Of a stretch of 64,000 nt of DNA, positions 1 through 11,900 are shown one piece after another. Made by a program: the position numbers and the translations under genes. The DNA comes from Setoptus koraiensis (Eukaryota > Arthropoda): positions 12,028,001-12,092,000 of the forward strand of contig CM106586.1 in NCBI GenBank assembly GCA_048013815.1, written 5' to 3'. Under the pieces are notes generated by a model. The model saw only the letters and a program-made list of their open reading frames with translations, did not search any database and was not told the origin of the DNA. The stretch's first letter is position 1. Each line of letters starts with the position of its first letter.

Positions 1-502
1 ATAGTTGGTTTAATAGCGATACTAGTCCAATAGTGGAAGTTGTGCTGATTGTCATTAGTGGTCAGCTTGTTATTGTCGTCCTCATGGGGTTCTCGAGCAT
101 TCACGCCAACAATTGTTGTTCAGTTCAATTTAGTTCGTTCGCACCATCAAACTAGCACTGTTTGTCTCACCATCATAATGTCATCATCAATAGCTAAAAC
201 AAATCGAACGAGAACTGTATCGATATTTTGCGACCAACAGCAATTACCTAGACGTCAGCATAACAACAACAACAACAACAACAACATTTATTACTAAACT
301 CACAAACTATTTGAATATTCACAATTGACATTCACGCAAACATCGCTTGACAACACAGATATCATCATATCATCAGATCATATCCAGATATTCTGGCAAG
401 TCACAAAACACACAACATCAACAACAGCCACAACAACAACAAGCACGACGTACAACCGGAAACGTAGGAAACAAAATTACTAACAAAATAACCCTCACAA
501 AA
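1..502. other. Upstream/5' region of the cysteine-rich peptide gene
   Basis: No convincing coding region is visible here. An open frame at 49-297 is rich in S, T and N and looks like chance coding. An AAC microsatellite lies at about 262-286. The stretch most likely holds the 5' UTR and promoter of the small secreted protein that starts at 503. The reading frame upstream of 503 stays open for some distance but has no earlier ATG. Confidence 0.45.
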
Positions 503-754
503 ATGGTACATTCAAATTCTCATCACGTTAACTTTAGAAGCAATAAGATTGCCATCAGTTTTATATTGTTAATAGTTATATCATATACAGTTTTAAATTC
601 TACAATGATAACAGTCGCAAATGGGGAGGAATTTGATAAAGAATGTTTTGATAAATGCACCAACGCGTGCAGGCCCGCCAAAAGTCAATCACCTGATGAA
701 AGAAGAACAAGAATAACGTGTTGGAGTTCCTGTACGGCGGTTTGTCTAAGGTGA
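503..754 (+). CDS. Small secreted cysteine-rich protein, twin triple CX3C motif
   Basis: An 83-residue protein that I cannot assign to a named family. The first ATG of the open frame is at 503 in a good context (ACAAAAATGG). Residues about 14-35 form a strongly hydrophobic signal peptide or signal anchor. It is followed by a short mature part of about 45 residues with six cysteines in the mirror-symmetric pattern C-x3-C-x3-C-x16-C-x3-C-x3-C. The central loop is charged and polar. Cysteines spaced by three residues on both arms are what a disulfide-stapled helical hairpin would show (inference). Known alpha-hairpin peptides usually carry two cysteines per arm; here there are three. It sits tail-to-tail with the TBL1 gene. 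It may be an effector, toxin-like or antimicrobial peptide, but the function is unknown. Confidence 0.65.
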   Translation: MVHSNSHHVNFRSNKIAISFILLIVISYTVLNSTMITVANGEEFDKECFDKCTNACRPAKSQSPDERRTRITCWSSCTAVCLR

Positions 755-1057
755 CCCCAAGCTAATACACAAATTCGTACTATTAAAACGACAAATGAGA
801 TCAACGGCGCGCAAATTTTATGTATATGTATAATAATATCTATCATAAAATATAAATCTTCTCACATACGCTCACATATTTCCATGTATATAAACACCTT
901 TATCGAATCACAATTTTGATAAGCAATTATCAGTATTACAATATATAAATTATTAAAAAATATGATATGATTATTTTTATTTAATTCATCAATTGATTTA
1001 CATATATAATTTTAATATCATCAATTTTAAATCAATAATATTACTAGCTACTATCTA
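755..1057. other. Convergent 3' ends of the peptide gene and TBL1
   Basis: AT-rich spacer between two stop codons. On the minus strand an AATAAA poly(A) signal for TBL1 lies at 976-981, about 77 nt after the TBL1 stop. Nothing else is recognised. Confidence 0.5.
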
Positions 1058-2968
1058 TTACCTTCGCAAGTCTAAAACAAATACTGATCCATCAGCCGCT
1101 GAGGCACCGACTTTGTCACCTCGCGAATTCCAACATACTTCGAATATACCTGAAGTTCCTTTGAAAGTATTTGTTAACTGGCCAGTATCTGTGGACCAAA
1201 TGTGAACGCATTTGTCAAACGAACCGCTGGCCAAATATTTACCGTCAGGGCTGAATGCGACACTATATACTGGCTCCGTATGCCTTGTCAATGTATATAG
1301 GCATCTACCATGTTCAACCTCCCATAATCGAACGGTTGAATCAAATGAGGCACTGGCTAAAACAAGATTCCTATTTGGATTATTTGTGCCTGGTCCGGTT
1401 GGGCTCCATTTAATAGTGTAAATTTCTTTCTCGTGTGCTCTGAGGTCGTGAATACAATTGTCCTGTTTGGGGCTCCATATTTTTAAGCTTTTGTCATCAC
1501 TACACGAAGCTAATAAATTACCTTGTGGATCCCATTTAATAGCGTTGACCTCATTGCTGTGACCTGTGAATGTCTTTATCGGAGCGTCTTGGCCCAATTT
1601 ACATATATGTATGCACTGATCGGTGGAACAGGAGGCAAAACTATTATTTGTTTGCCAGTCAACATCTAAGGCTGGGGCAGTATGGAAGCTAAATTGTTGA
1701 TGAGCTTCTCCAGTAGCTGAGTCCCAGATTATAGTTGTTTTATCCACACCGGCACTCAGAATGTAATTGCCCCTTTTGTTCCATTTTAGGGCAAATATTG
1801 GACCTTTATGTTGGCCTAATGTGGACACTAATTCACCATTACGCGACCAAATCCTGGCATAGCCATCATAGGAGCCTGTCGCTAATAGTGTACCAGCAGA
1901 ATTCCAGTCTAATGATGTAACATCCTTGTTAGAAGGCACTTGTGTACCACCCTGTTGTATACAATGTCTTAATTCAAGATGATTGACACCAGGTTGATTT
2001 TCATGAATGTTCCATATTCTAGCTGTGGAATCGCCAGAGCCTGACGCTAATAGATCATCAGTTGGATTCCAAGCACAAATGAAAACTTCTGATTCGTGTC
2101 CTTGTAATACTAAGGACCTTTCAGGTGGTATTAATAAGAGTTCAATATCATGAGTTGCTTGGTTATTGCCAGAGTGATTGAATCTTCCATGGGCATTAGA
2201 AGTATTTGAACTATTTGGACCGTTATTAGTCATGTTTCCAGGGGCGTTTGGTTGGAATTGATTATTATTTGTGTTAGCGTGATTTGAATTATTTTGTTGT
2301 TGTTGTTGTTGATTTGTAATAGTTTGGTTCTGTTGTTGATTGGCGCTGTTAGCATTTGTAACTGCATTGGATGTGTTATTACTTGTGACACTGCTGTTAT
2401 TATTTTGAATACTATTACTATCTTTGCCGCCGTTATCACCTGAGCCATTATGTAAGGGATTATCGGAGGTGGCATTATGTTGTTGTCTGTTGTTGATTGT
2501 ATTATTATTGTTGTTGTTATTAGGATTGTTGTTATTATTATTATTATTATTACTACTGCTACTACTATTAGAGACAGCTGAGGCGGAGTTGATATTATTT
2601 TGTCCCGATTGTGCTGAGGCTGGTGTGAATGTTGTAGTTGTGGTTGCTGAAGTTGATGACGATTGGTTTGTTCGTTGAGCCTGTTGCTGTTGTCTTTGGG
2701 CAACTACTTCGGGCATGACAGCATCAATCAATGATAATGATTCAATATAACGCTCTGATCCATCCTCGCCGACACTTATTTCGGCTTCGGTATATTGAAG
2801 GCCCTTTTGTATAATGTTTAATAAAGCCGCCGGCGGTATAGAGGCGCCATTAATATTACTTTGCGCTATGTGTGACTCAATTCCAAATGTGTAGGCTGAA
2901 TGAGTGAAACCAGATTCCTGTAAGTATCTGTATACCAAGAAATTAACTTCGTCGCTGGTGAAGCTCAT
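1058..2968 (-). CDS. TBL1XR1: TBL1/TBL1XR1 (ebi) F-box-like/WD40 repeat corepressor subunit
   Basis: A 636-residue protein in a single exon. The N-terminus is nearly identical to animal TBL1 ([17 protein letters not shown]), giving a LisH dimerisation motif at about residues 4-36, with the F-box-like part after it. From about residue 275 to the end there are roughly eight WD40 repeats, ending with the conserved SVFVLDLRR. Known role of the family: a core subunit of the NCoR/SMRT-HDAC3 corepressor complex that acts as an exchange factor in the nucleus; the Drosophila orthologue is ebi. The odd feature is the linker, about 190 residues of N, Q, S and T including long asparagine runs, where vertebrate linkers are roughly 80-90. 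The frame is intact and the start is fixed by homology. Confidence 0.96.
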   Translation of the reverse strand: MSFTSDEVNFLVYRYLQESGFTHSAYTFGIESHIAQSNINGASIPPAALLNIIQKGLQYTEAEISVGEDGSERYIESLSLIDAVMPEVVAQRQQQQAQRTNQSSSTSATTTTTFTPASAQSGQNNINSASAVSNSSSSSNNNNNNNNNPNNNNNNNTINNRQQHNATSDNPLHNGSGDNGGKDSNSIQNNNSSVTSNNTSNAVTNANSANQQQNQTITNQQQQQQNNSNHANTNNNQFQPNAPGNMTNNGPNSSNTSNAHGRFNHSGNNQATHDIELLLIPPERSLVLQGHESEVFICAWNPTDDLLASGSGDSTARIWNIHENQPGVNHLELRHCIQQGGTQVPSNKDVTSLDWNSAGTLLATGSYDGYARIWSRNGELVSTLGQHKGPIFALKWNKRGNYILSAGVDKTTIIWDSATGEAHQQFSFHTAPALDVDWQTNNSFASCSTDQCIHICKLGQDAPIKTFTGHSNEVNAIKWDPQGNLLASCSDDKSLKIWSPKQDNCIHDLRAHEKEIYTIKWSPTGPGTNNPNRNLVLASASFDSTVRLWEVEHGRCLYTLTRHTEPVYSVAFSPDGKYLASGSFDKCVHIWSTDTGQLTNTFKGTSGIFEVCWNSRGDKVGASAADGSVFVLDLRR

Positions 2969-5011
2969 GACGACGATGACGAATGGGGTATTAGAATTTG
3001 GCTAATATGTAATGTTATGTTCGTGTATTATGGTTGTAATAAATGACGACTACCACAATGGTGATGATGATAATAATAATAGTTTTAGTAATAGGATAAA
3101 TAATATCATAGTATATCAACAATGATACAAGGATACATAGTTATACACTATAATATTATTATTTATCTTTTATCAAGTTTATTTCATGATGCTGGGAACA
3201 AAAGCGCAATTTACACAAAGCTCCTAGTCACTGATGATTGGTTGGTCCCTGTGCCATCCATCGGCAGTAGGCATATAGGCTGGCCCAAGGCAAATCAATG
3301 ATGGTACATGGTCTATAAAGCACACGCTCACCGCGCTGTGCTGCACAACAGCACAGAACGTCCGTCACACTCGCCGTGTGCCACCTTGGCCGTTATTGAT
3401 GTATGAGTAACACAAGTACAACGCATGCTTCAACATGTTACAATCTGTGCTGCCGCTGCCAAAATAAGTGCGTGTGTGAGTCAGAATGAGCGAAAATGAA
3501 TTACACTTTCAGCGTGTGCTTGTGTACGCTACATTTATGCCAATTTACCAGTGTGCTTGTGTACATTTTGCATTTGCTTCTAAAAATCTGCGCCAAATGA
3601 ATGCCACTGTGCATGTGCATGTGGTGGGCAAGTTTGCGGCATTTCGGTGGGGCGACACCTTTCGCTAGTTTTCGCTAATTTAAAGCGGGCGCCAAATTCG
3701 AACGGACGTTCGATTTTTTGTTCACTTTTTCTTGGCCGCTGCTGGCCGCAACCTGTCAAACTGACCTGTCAAACTTTTTGATCATAAACTGACAGTTGTT
3801 GTGTACTTGCGTCATACAACTGACAGTACGCGATACCGTGTGCTGGCCGCATTTTTGGGCCTGGCTGTCAGGCCTGAAACAGGCCACAAATGAGCCCGCT
3901 TCAACTCAGGCGACGTAGAAGGCTCCGGCGAAGGATAGGCCGATCGCAATTAGGCAGCAAGGGCATGATTGTCGCTGCCGGCTCCACCAAACGGCCCGCT
4001 AAGACACTGTGATTGAAATGTTAGCCAATCACAAAATATTTGCATTGTGCGTAATTCTGTTTTGTTGTTTTAGGTTTGATGTTGCTTGCAGCAACTCTAC
4101 ACTAACAAGTAAAGTGTGTCTGTCAGGGCAGCACAGTTGTCTTTGACAGATGATGTAACCAAATGAAGGCACACCGTAAAGGAACAATGACACTGGCATT
4201 TCTCTCTCGCTCCTGTCTCATGCGGCATCACTCGTCGCCGCCAATGCATTGCGACTCACAATGCGCGTGGTTCTTTTCTCTCTCTTTCTCTCTCTGTCAT
4301 ATTCTGCTCTGACATGCCGTACAGTCGACTATCCGATACAGTACACAAACATTTTGTAAACTTCCAGTATTATGTAATGCACATGTAGTGTTTCAAGTGC
4401 ACAACTGTGTGTGATCAGAGCTCATTCCGAGCCACTAAAACAGTTTTGTGGCAGTGCAGCGACAAACGGATAACAACAATATTGCAGCGCCGAGCATCGT
4501 AATACTTGCGAAACGTTATAACGAAACCTATGTGTAGCCATAGACACCAATGGCAGCTCTCTATACATGTATATATATATATATCTCTATTTCTCTGGCT
4601 TTCACTGGCTGCTTGTTGTTGCGAATCGCTCACTATGTTTGCGATTGACTGACTGACTCATTTGCTCGTACAACAACACTGTCAGTGTTAGACGGCGAGG
4701 ATTACGCAATCGCAAAAGCATTCAAACTCACAAATTGCTGCAATGCAACAACAGCAGCAAATGGCCCTAGCAGTAGAAGTTTAGTTGCACAATCTGCCCC
4801 ACCGTCGCCATCACTACCGCAACTGGCACTACCACTACCACCGCCACCACTGCCTCTCCATCTACTACCGTGTATCGCGTTATGTAACTGTTGTAGTTGT
4901 TGTGTGAGCAGTAGTAGCTTGTGCCAGGTAGTATGTAGTCCATTCATGTGGCTTTTGTTCGGCTTAACATGTTGGTATACTAGGCGCTCACTCTCAGTGA
5001 AGCCTTGTACA

Positions 5012-5042
<31 letters not shown>

Positions 5043-5525
5043 GCGGCCCTCTTCGTATTGCATTATTTTCCTCGGAACAACTCTATGCACTCCATATTCG
5101 ACACAGTCTGTCTCTACTGGGCCCACAGTGACTTTTGTGCGCCGTGTGCAGTATTTGCACAAAATATTGATTCGAAAAGAACAGAGCGACGAGAATCACA
5201 GTTGATATTGGTGTGTCCTCAACAATTCACAGCCCGAAACAGAACAGATCACCACAAATTACGCACACACGAAACGCGCCCCCACGAATCAACACACTCG
5301 CTCACACTGTGTGTCACACTGGATATTATCATAGTCAGAGACCATCCTTTTTACCATCATTTCTTTTTTGTCATTATTTAAATTATATTATCTCATGGCA
5401 GTATAATTATACAAACACAATCACTTCACCTTGCAGTCGACGCATCGTTCGCCTCCATTCACAACACACTGCCACACAAAGGCCCACACCAACGACCACC
5501 ACCCATCAATCAGACACATTACGTA

Positions 5526-5560
<35 letters not shown>

Positions 5561-6394
5561 ATACCTTGTTACTGGCATTCACGTATTGTACCATTACAAC
5601 CATTCGTCGATTAGATAATTGAAAGGCCCTCTTCATTCGTCGTCCGAGGCAACGGCAAGAACAACCAGCGACAAGTTTTTTAAACCCAGCTTATCACCTA
5701 CTCCAATTGATTGTGTGTAGCAGTATTAATTAGCGACACATTTCTGATGTCTGATTCTGCTCTCAGACCATTGGTGTGTGTTTGCTAATTGGACTCACTA
5801 AATGACACTCACAACCTTTCTGAGTGGGTGATTCTTTGTACGGGTTGATATCAGCTCTGAAGTTCACATAATATGTTAACAATGCAATTTATTGGTAAAA
5901 TTCTCTTTCTCTATTCTGGTGGTGTGTTTACATGACATTTATAATTTGACAATCTTAACAGACCCTCGTAGGTGGTGAGCGCGTCAAAACTGAAGCGAGT
6001 GGCCAACGAGAAACGGGACAAGACAATTTGAGAATTTGATAAGAGAATGAGATCCTTGAGAAGGCAACATTGTTTCTCGGAATAACGAGCAAACGGTCAT
6101 TCAGTCGGTCAGCAGCGGATGTGCACGATCGCAAAGGTGAGCATTAGTCCCAACTGTCTCTCTGTTATCTAACTAGTATAACGTAAATATATAATAGTCA
6201 TAATAATAATAATATTAATAATAATAATTAATAATAATATTCCATAACATTAGGCCAAGGCGCGCTAGTAACGGGGCCTGTCCGTGTTCGTTGGGCTCCT
6301 CGCAGATAATAAAAACAATTAAACTAGTTTGTGTGTGTGTGTTTCCTGTTGCCACACTCCAAATTTTGTGCGTGTGGGTGTGAAACCAATTAGC

Positions 6395-6429
<35 letters not shown>

Positions 6430-6441
6430 TAGCTATACATA
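2969..6441. other. Intergenic region between TBL1 5' end and ARHGAP1 3' end
   Basis: No coding region can be supported in this 3.5 kb. It should contain the TBL1 promoter. There is a TATA-like TATAAAG on the plus strand at 3314-3320 and a 7-bp inverted repeat (TGTGCTG/CAGCACA) at 3337-3355. Direct repeats of ACCTGTCAAACTG lie near 3750-3775. Microsatellites are (CT)14 at 5015-5042, (AT)n at 5526-5553 and (TA)n at 6398-6426. A palindromic ATTACGTAAT lies at 5518-5527. The end near 6180-6440 is AT-rich and probably belongs to the ARHGAP1 3' UTR. Confidence 0.4.
5518..5527. promoter_or_regulatory. Palindromic TTACGTAA bZIP-type site
   Basis: Perfect palindrome ATTACGTAAT. This matches the published consensus RTTAYGTAAY of PAR-bZIP and E4BP4/vrille factors. 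It abuts an AT dinucleotide tract. Binding is inferred from sequence only. Confidence 0.35.
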
Positions 6442-8878
6442 TTACAATTTTTTAACAAACACATATTTGTAATTGTCTAAAATGAACGCTGTGAAATAGT
6501 TGATACTGGCCGCCGACTCCAGTGTTAGGCCGTAATTTTTTGACCACAACAAATTGGGCCCGAAAACAATGGCCAAATTGGAGGCGGTCATCTTATTGAA
6601 GTCTTTCCTATCTAATATTTTAACCAAAAATTCAAATATAAACTTGAGCAGTTTATAATTATCATCTGGCAATCTCCTGGACACGATAGTTTTAGCTAAG
6701 TCCAATTTGGTGCTAGCGCCAGACGAGCTTGAGCTCGATGACGACCTGTTTTGTTTTGTGCAGTCGATTGTGTCATTGTTGTCGTTGTGTGCGTTGCTCG
6801 AGCCAAACGACTTAAACTCCAAAATATCCTGATAGAGGCCAAATGTCAAAAGGGGCTCCTCAAGTTCGCGTAGGAACGTCTTTAAGATGACAGCGGCCAC
6901 ATGAACGGCCTGTTCGCCGTATTCATCGAAATTAACCTCTTCGCCACTGTTGAACAATTCTTGGACAGTTTGAACAGTTTTTGTGTTGGCCGAACGCCTG
7001 AACAATCCCTCTGTTTGCATTGCGTTTTCGTTGCTCAAATAATCAATGGTGTGCTTAATGACTCTTGGTATGACATTTCCGTTGTTGTGATCCTTGATAA
7101 ATTTCAATGACACATGGAATTGTTGCGAATCAAGACGCCTGTGCCAAGTGGAAGAGGCTTTTGAGGTGACATTGTTGGTGATGGCGGTTGAGGCAGTGCA
7201 AAGCGACGAGAGAATCATGGTTAGTTATGTAATAAGTAGTCTTAATTAAGTGTCTAAGGAATGTGTGTGTGTGTGAGTGTCGGCGGGACAAAAGTCGAAT
7301 GACTACCGACAGGCCAATTATGCAAATCATCACCAGTCTGCGATCACCGCCAGACGATTGGCCACAAATGGCTGGCTGCCCGGATAACACAATGATAATA
7401 TGCTGTTGTCGTCTCGATCGTTCAACCAGCTCCAGAGCAGACAGACAGACAGAGAAAGAGATCTTCCGCTCTCTTTCGACACACAAACCGCTCGACTTGG
7501 GACGAACGTAGCCAGTTAGGTATTGCACAAGATTGTTGAGATTGTTTGTATCAGTTGCGATCAATTGCAACCGCCCGCAACTTGCGTATGGCCCGATCAA
7601 TGTTATCTTGTTGTTGTTATCTTGTGATGTTGTTGTTGTTTGTGTGTAACACACACACACACACACACAATAACACAAAATAACACGAAATAACAAAATA
7701 ACAGGTTACGTAACAGGTCGACGAGACTGCAGTGAGGAGTGAGCTATAATAATAATAATAACGCGGCGATGAGACGAGGACAGGTCGACTTTTGAAGTTG
7801 AGAAATACTTACGCTGTATCGCCGGCTTGCTGTACAGCCAGCTGGATTTTCTCTGTACCTGGTCCAGTAATCGCTTATCATGCCTGAGAGATTAGTTTTA
7901 GTTTTTTGGTTTTTCAGTTTGTTGTGTGCATTTTGTGTTCCGTTTGGCGTCGCCGTCGTCGTGGTCGTCGTCGGTGTATCAAGTTGTTGTTGCCGGTCGT
8001 GCAGACACGACAAACAGCGACAGTGGACACAGGTCATTACGGTGCAGGTGGGGGAGTCGTTGTATCAAGGTTTAAAAAGGTTCAAGTGTGTGTTTGTTGA
8101 GCATTTTATTATTTGCATGTAGCCGGCCAGCGCCAGACGTTGCCAGATTAGATAGAGTCGGTAATAATTATACCAATGGTGTCCGGTAATCGTTGTTGTT
8201 GCAAGTGTCGAGATAGGAGATGGTGCGAGATTGTTTTCAAGATTGTTAGAGAGATATTGTCAGATCGCAGTTGTGTGAGTATTGTTGTTGTATTCATTGG
8301 AACGAGGCAATGAAGGGGAGAATTGATGCAAGCATGGCGATGCAATGCAATGAACAAAAACGAAACGAAACCAAACCAAATGAGACGACGAGAGGCAACG
8401 CGGCAGCGTCATTGTTGCGGTTGTGGTAATCGGCCGTTGTTGTTGGTTGGCCCAATGACAACAACGACAACAACCGAACGACGAGAATGAATCAATTAGA
8501 ATCAAAAAGAATCGGACACGAATGCACGGCATGATTGATATGGCGTGGGAGTGCAACTAACACAACGTGCTCAATGTCTAGCCAACGAGCGGTTGATCAG
8601 ATCAGAATCACCGACACTAACGAACAACAACAACGTCGCGCATTATATCACACGGATAACAATCTATCTGCTTGTTGTTGGCAGTGAAGTGGCAGCAACA
8701 CACTTGCGTCGGACAGATAATTAATGGTCACACTATTACGCAACAGCAAAGTACCGTTGTGATAGGCATGTTGCGTCCAATGGTGCGGGTTGCGCACCAA
8801 ACAAACATATGATTTGTTTATTGGAGCCATTAATCACACTTAATGGCTTCACCTGTGTCGTTGTAGTTGCTCTTAGTT

Positions 8879-8909
<31 letters not shown>

Positions 8910-11900
8910 CCATCACTACCAATAGCGATAAACTGATGTGAGCTGCGACTGCAACTGTCTTGTCAACATGCCCCGCAACACAAACTGAATTTACAGTTAG
9001 CTCAGGTGAGCTGGCAAGTGATCTTTTTTCGCTCACCATGATTCGCCATGATTCGCTATTATTCACCATGGTTCACTATGATTCGGTCAACATGAGTTGC
9101 ACCACTATTGCAATTATTGCAAGCAGTAGTTGGCAGCCGATAAAGACAAAGACTCATTGCCGCTGCTACCACTGACCCTCACATAATCTCGTCGTCTAGT
9201 CCATATAGGCAAAGGTAACAACAACAGGTTGCTGCTGCTTTATCGGTGCTCCAATTGAAATCGAAATGTTCAATTGTGCGCTATTCTTTCTAGATGCAGT
9301 CTCTTCCTGATGATTACACACAACTCACATAGAGGAACACTTACAGTTACCTGGCTGCGATAACGGTTGCCACCATTACTTTCTTTTTAACTATTGCTGG
9401 TCACACACACTGGCACAGGTAGACAGCATTTTTTTTTCTCTTTCTCTCTCTCTCTCTCGCTTTCTATGAGACTTTCCAACCAACACACTGCTGTATACAG
9501 TTAAACGCTTTTCCAAACAATCTAACAGAAACAACAACGACAATAGCGCCGCTATAATGCTGCCGACACCAATAATAACAAGCGAATAACGAATAGAACG
9601 GCCTGAGAATGAGCAGTCAATCTGTGTATCTCTTTCGTTGTCTCAACCACAACAAGTGGTATCAGTGGTTGGTGCCACATAACAAAGTGAGACGCTGCAG
9701 GTAACGCTGCTGTCTTGATGTGACAAGTCATCATGATGATACAGCGGCGACCTGTCGCTGTTGTTGCCCACAATTGCGTTTCGGCTCAAAATAGACAGGC
9801 CCTATGAAAGCGTATCGAAGACGGTTACACTGCTGCTCTCTAGCTACAGGCCCAGATGGACGGCCGAAACTAAAAATGAGACACACTACGAAAGTGATCT
9901 CTGCCACAGAGAATTGATCTCTCTCTCTGGCAGAATTATTATCCAGCCAGATACAGCTAGCGGCGGCTACACTCAAGCTGACCAACTGACCCCAACCTGA
10001 TCATGATGCAGTCACTCAAATTGTGTTGGTGTGATGGTATCTTGATATCTCTTGACTGCACTCTCTGTTTATTGTCAATAATTGCCGAGTATGTGTGTTC
10101 AAGACGGCTGAGAAAAGAATCGTGATTAATCTCAAATTATGTTGAGAAGCAAAACACTCCATCCATGCTGCTACTCGTCAGATTATATCAGTTATGAGCA
10201 ACTGACCGCCGATCGCTTGACAGACAACAACAATGATAACACACACACACGTCAACGTTATCAATCATTTTGTCAATTACATAATAATAAAAATAAAAAA
10301 ATATCTAATAATACTAATGATAATAAAGAACAACGGACACTTGCACAATCATGTGGTCATATCCTCTACAATGGCCATACGACAATTGGCTAGCTGTTGG
10401 CCGGGTGTCAGATCAATTAACGCATAGCCAGGCATAAAAGAATTATGACCATGATGATGATGCAAATATCTGGCTATTCTTTATGATTGAAAGGCGATTG
10501 TTCTAGCCACTGTGTCCACACTATCCAATAATGGATTTGCACAACATGATTAGATCGTTACAGGTGATGGTACTCGAAGAGAATGCTCATTACATCATAT
10601 AGCCACACATAATGCTCTCTTGTCACTTTATGTGCATTGTCGCCACCGATAAAGTAACGAAAAGTTATACGAGAAAAGAAAAAGAATCCATCCAATGTTA
10701 CGTAACTTATTATGTTACGTAACTATTGGTGGTTTGAGTAGAATAACTAGAAATGCTGGTGGTTAAGAGCTCTGTGTCGACTGTTTGTGTGCCTATGTGG
10801 CACCAATCGATGATGATGGCGTTCTAGTTGGACTGCTCAAAAAGTACTTTAATGTCGCCATTGTTGTCTCTTTTCTTTTGACGTATTCTTTCGCAAGATT
10901 CTCTCTCTCTCTCTCTCTCTCTCTACCTCTCTTTTCATATTCTCGCTTCTTTTATAAAACCAATCGAGAGCAAAATGATGATTCAATGTGTAGCAGCCGG
11001 TATACGTCAGGTGAACAACGTACACTCTTATATAACATATAATATTACAAAAGCTACAAGTTGAATGACATTAAACTTGTCGGCCCAATCAATTTAGCAG
11101 TGCTGGTGGCTCTATTCACATTCACTGGTCAATGAACCTAGGTTTTCTGTTCAGAATCTTTTCATTTTCCTTATCCTTACAAATACAATAGCAATGAATG
11201 AGCAAGATAAGAAAAAGAAAAAAGAGTCTATATCTCAAACAACATGTTACATTATTAACGTATCATGGATTTTAAGATCATCGCCGTACCTCATATGCAT
11301 AATAGTTACATACGATGATACCAGCAACAATAATTGTGTTTCGGTCTTTTCAAGTCTACTTTAGTCAGTTATATGTGATGACAACAAACTCACAGCCATC
11401 AATTGTGTGGCAAATCAGAGTTTAATACGAAACATATATTGATTCTCTCTTGCCCTCTGTAATTGTAATGCTTTTAGTCATAATAATAGTAATAATTTAG
11501 TAATAATAATAACAAGTTTGTTTAGATGAGCACTATCAACAGCCAAATAAACTTATTATTAGCCTTATTCTGGGGCCGTTGTTTGATAAGCTACCTTCGA
11601 TCAATTGATAATCAGGCTAATGATAGCTTACATCTGCTTCAGCAACACAACAATAATACCGAAGAATATTGTCGACCAATGAGAAGAAACTCGGTGTCTA
11701 TTGTTGGAATGTCTCTCATTTAGCAACTTTGGCCAATAAACTAAGACCGTCATTTATCAAACAACAACTAAAGCTAGATTGCGACCATCAGACAATTAGA
11801 TTGGTACTCACTCTAATACTTGTTTTGGTATGAGCAATTTCTCCAATTGCATATACTGTTCCAGTTCATTCAGATAATTGACATAGCGCATCTTGCGTCC

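Noticed and set aside
2230-2703. 157-codon ORF antisense-shifted within TBL1
   Set aside because: An alternative frame of the asparagine/glutamine codon repeats in the TBL1 linker.
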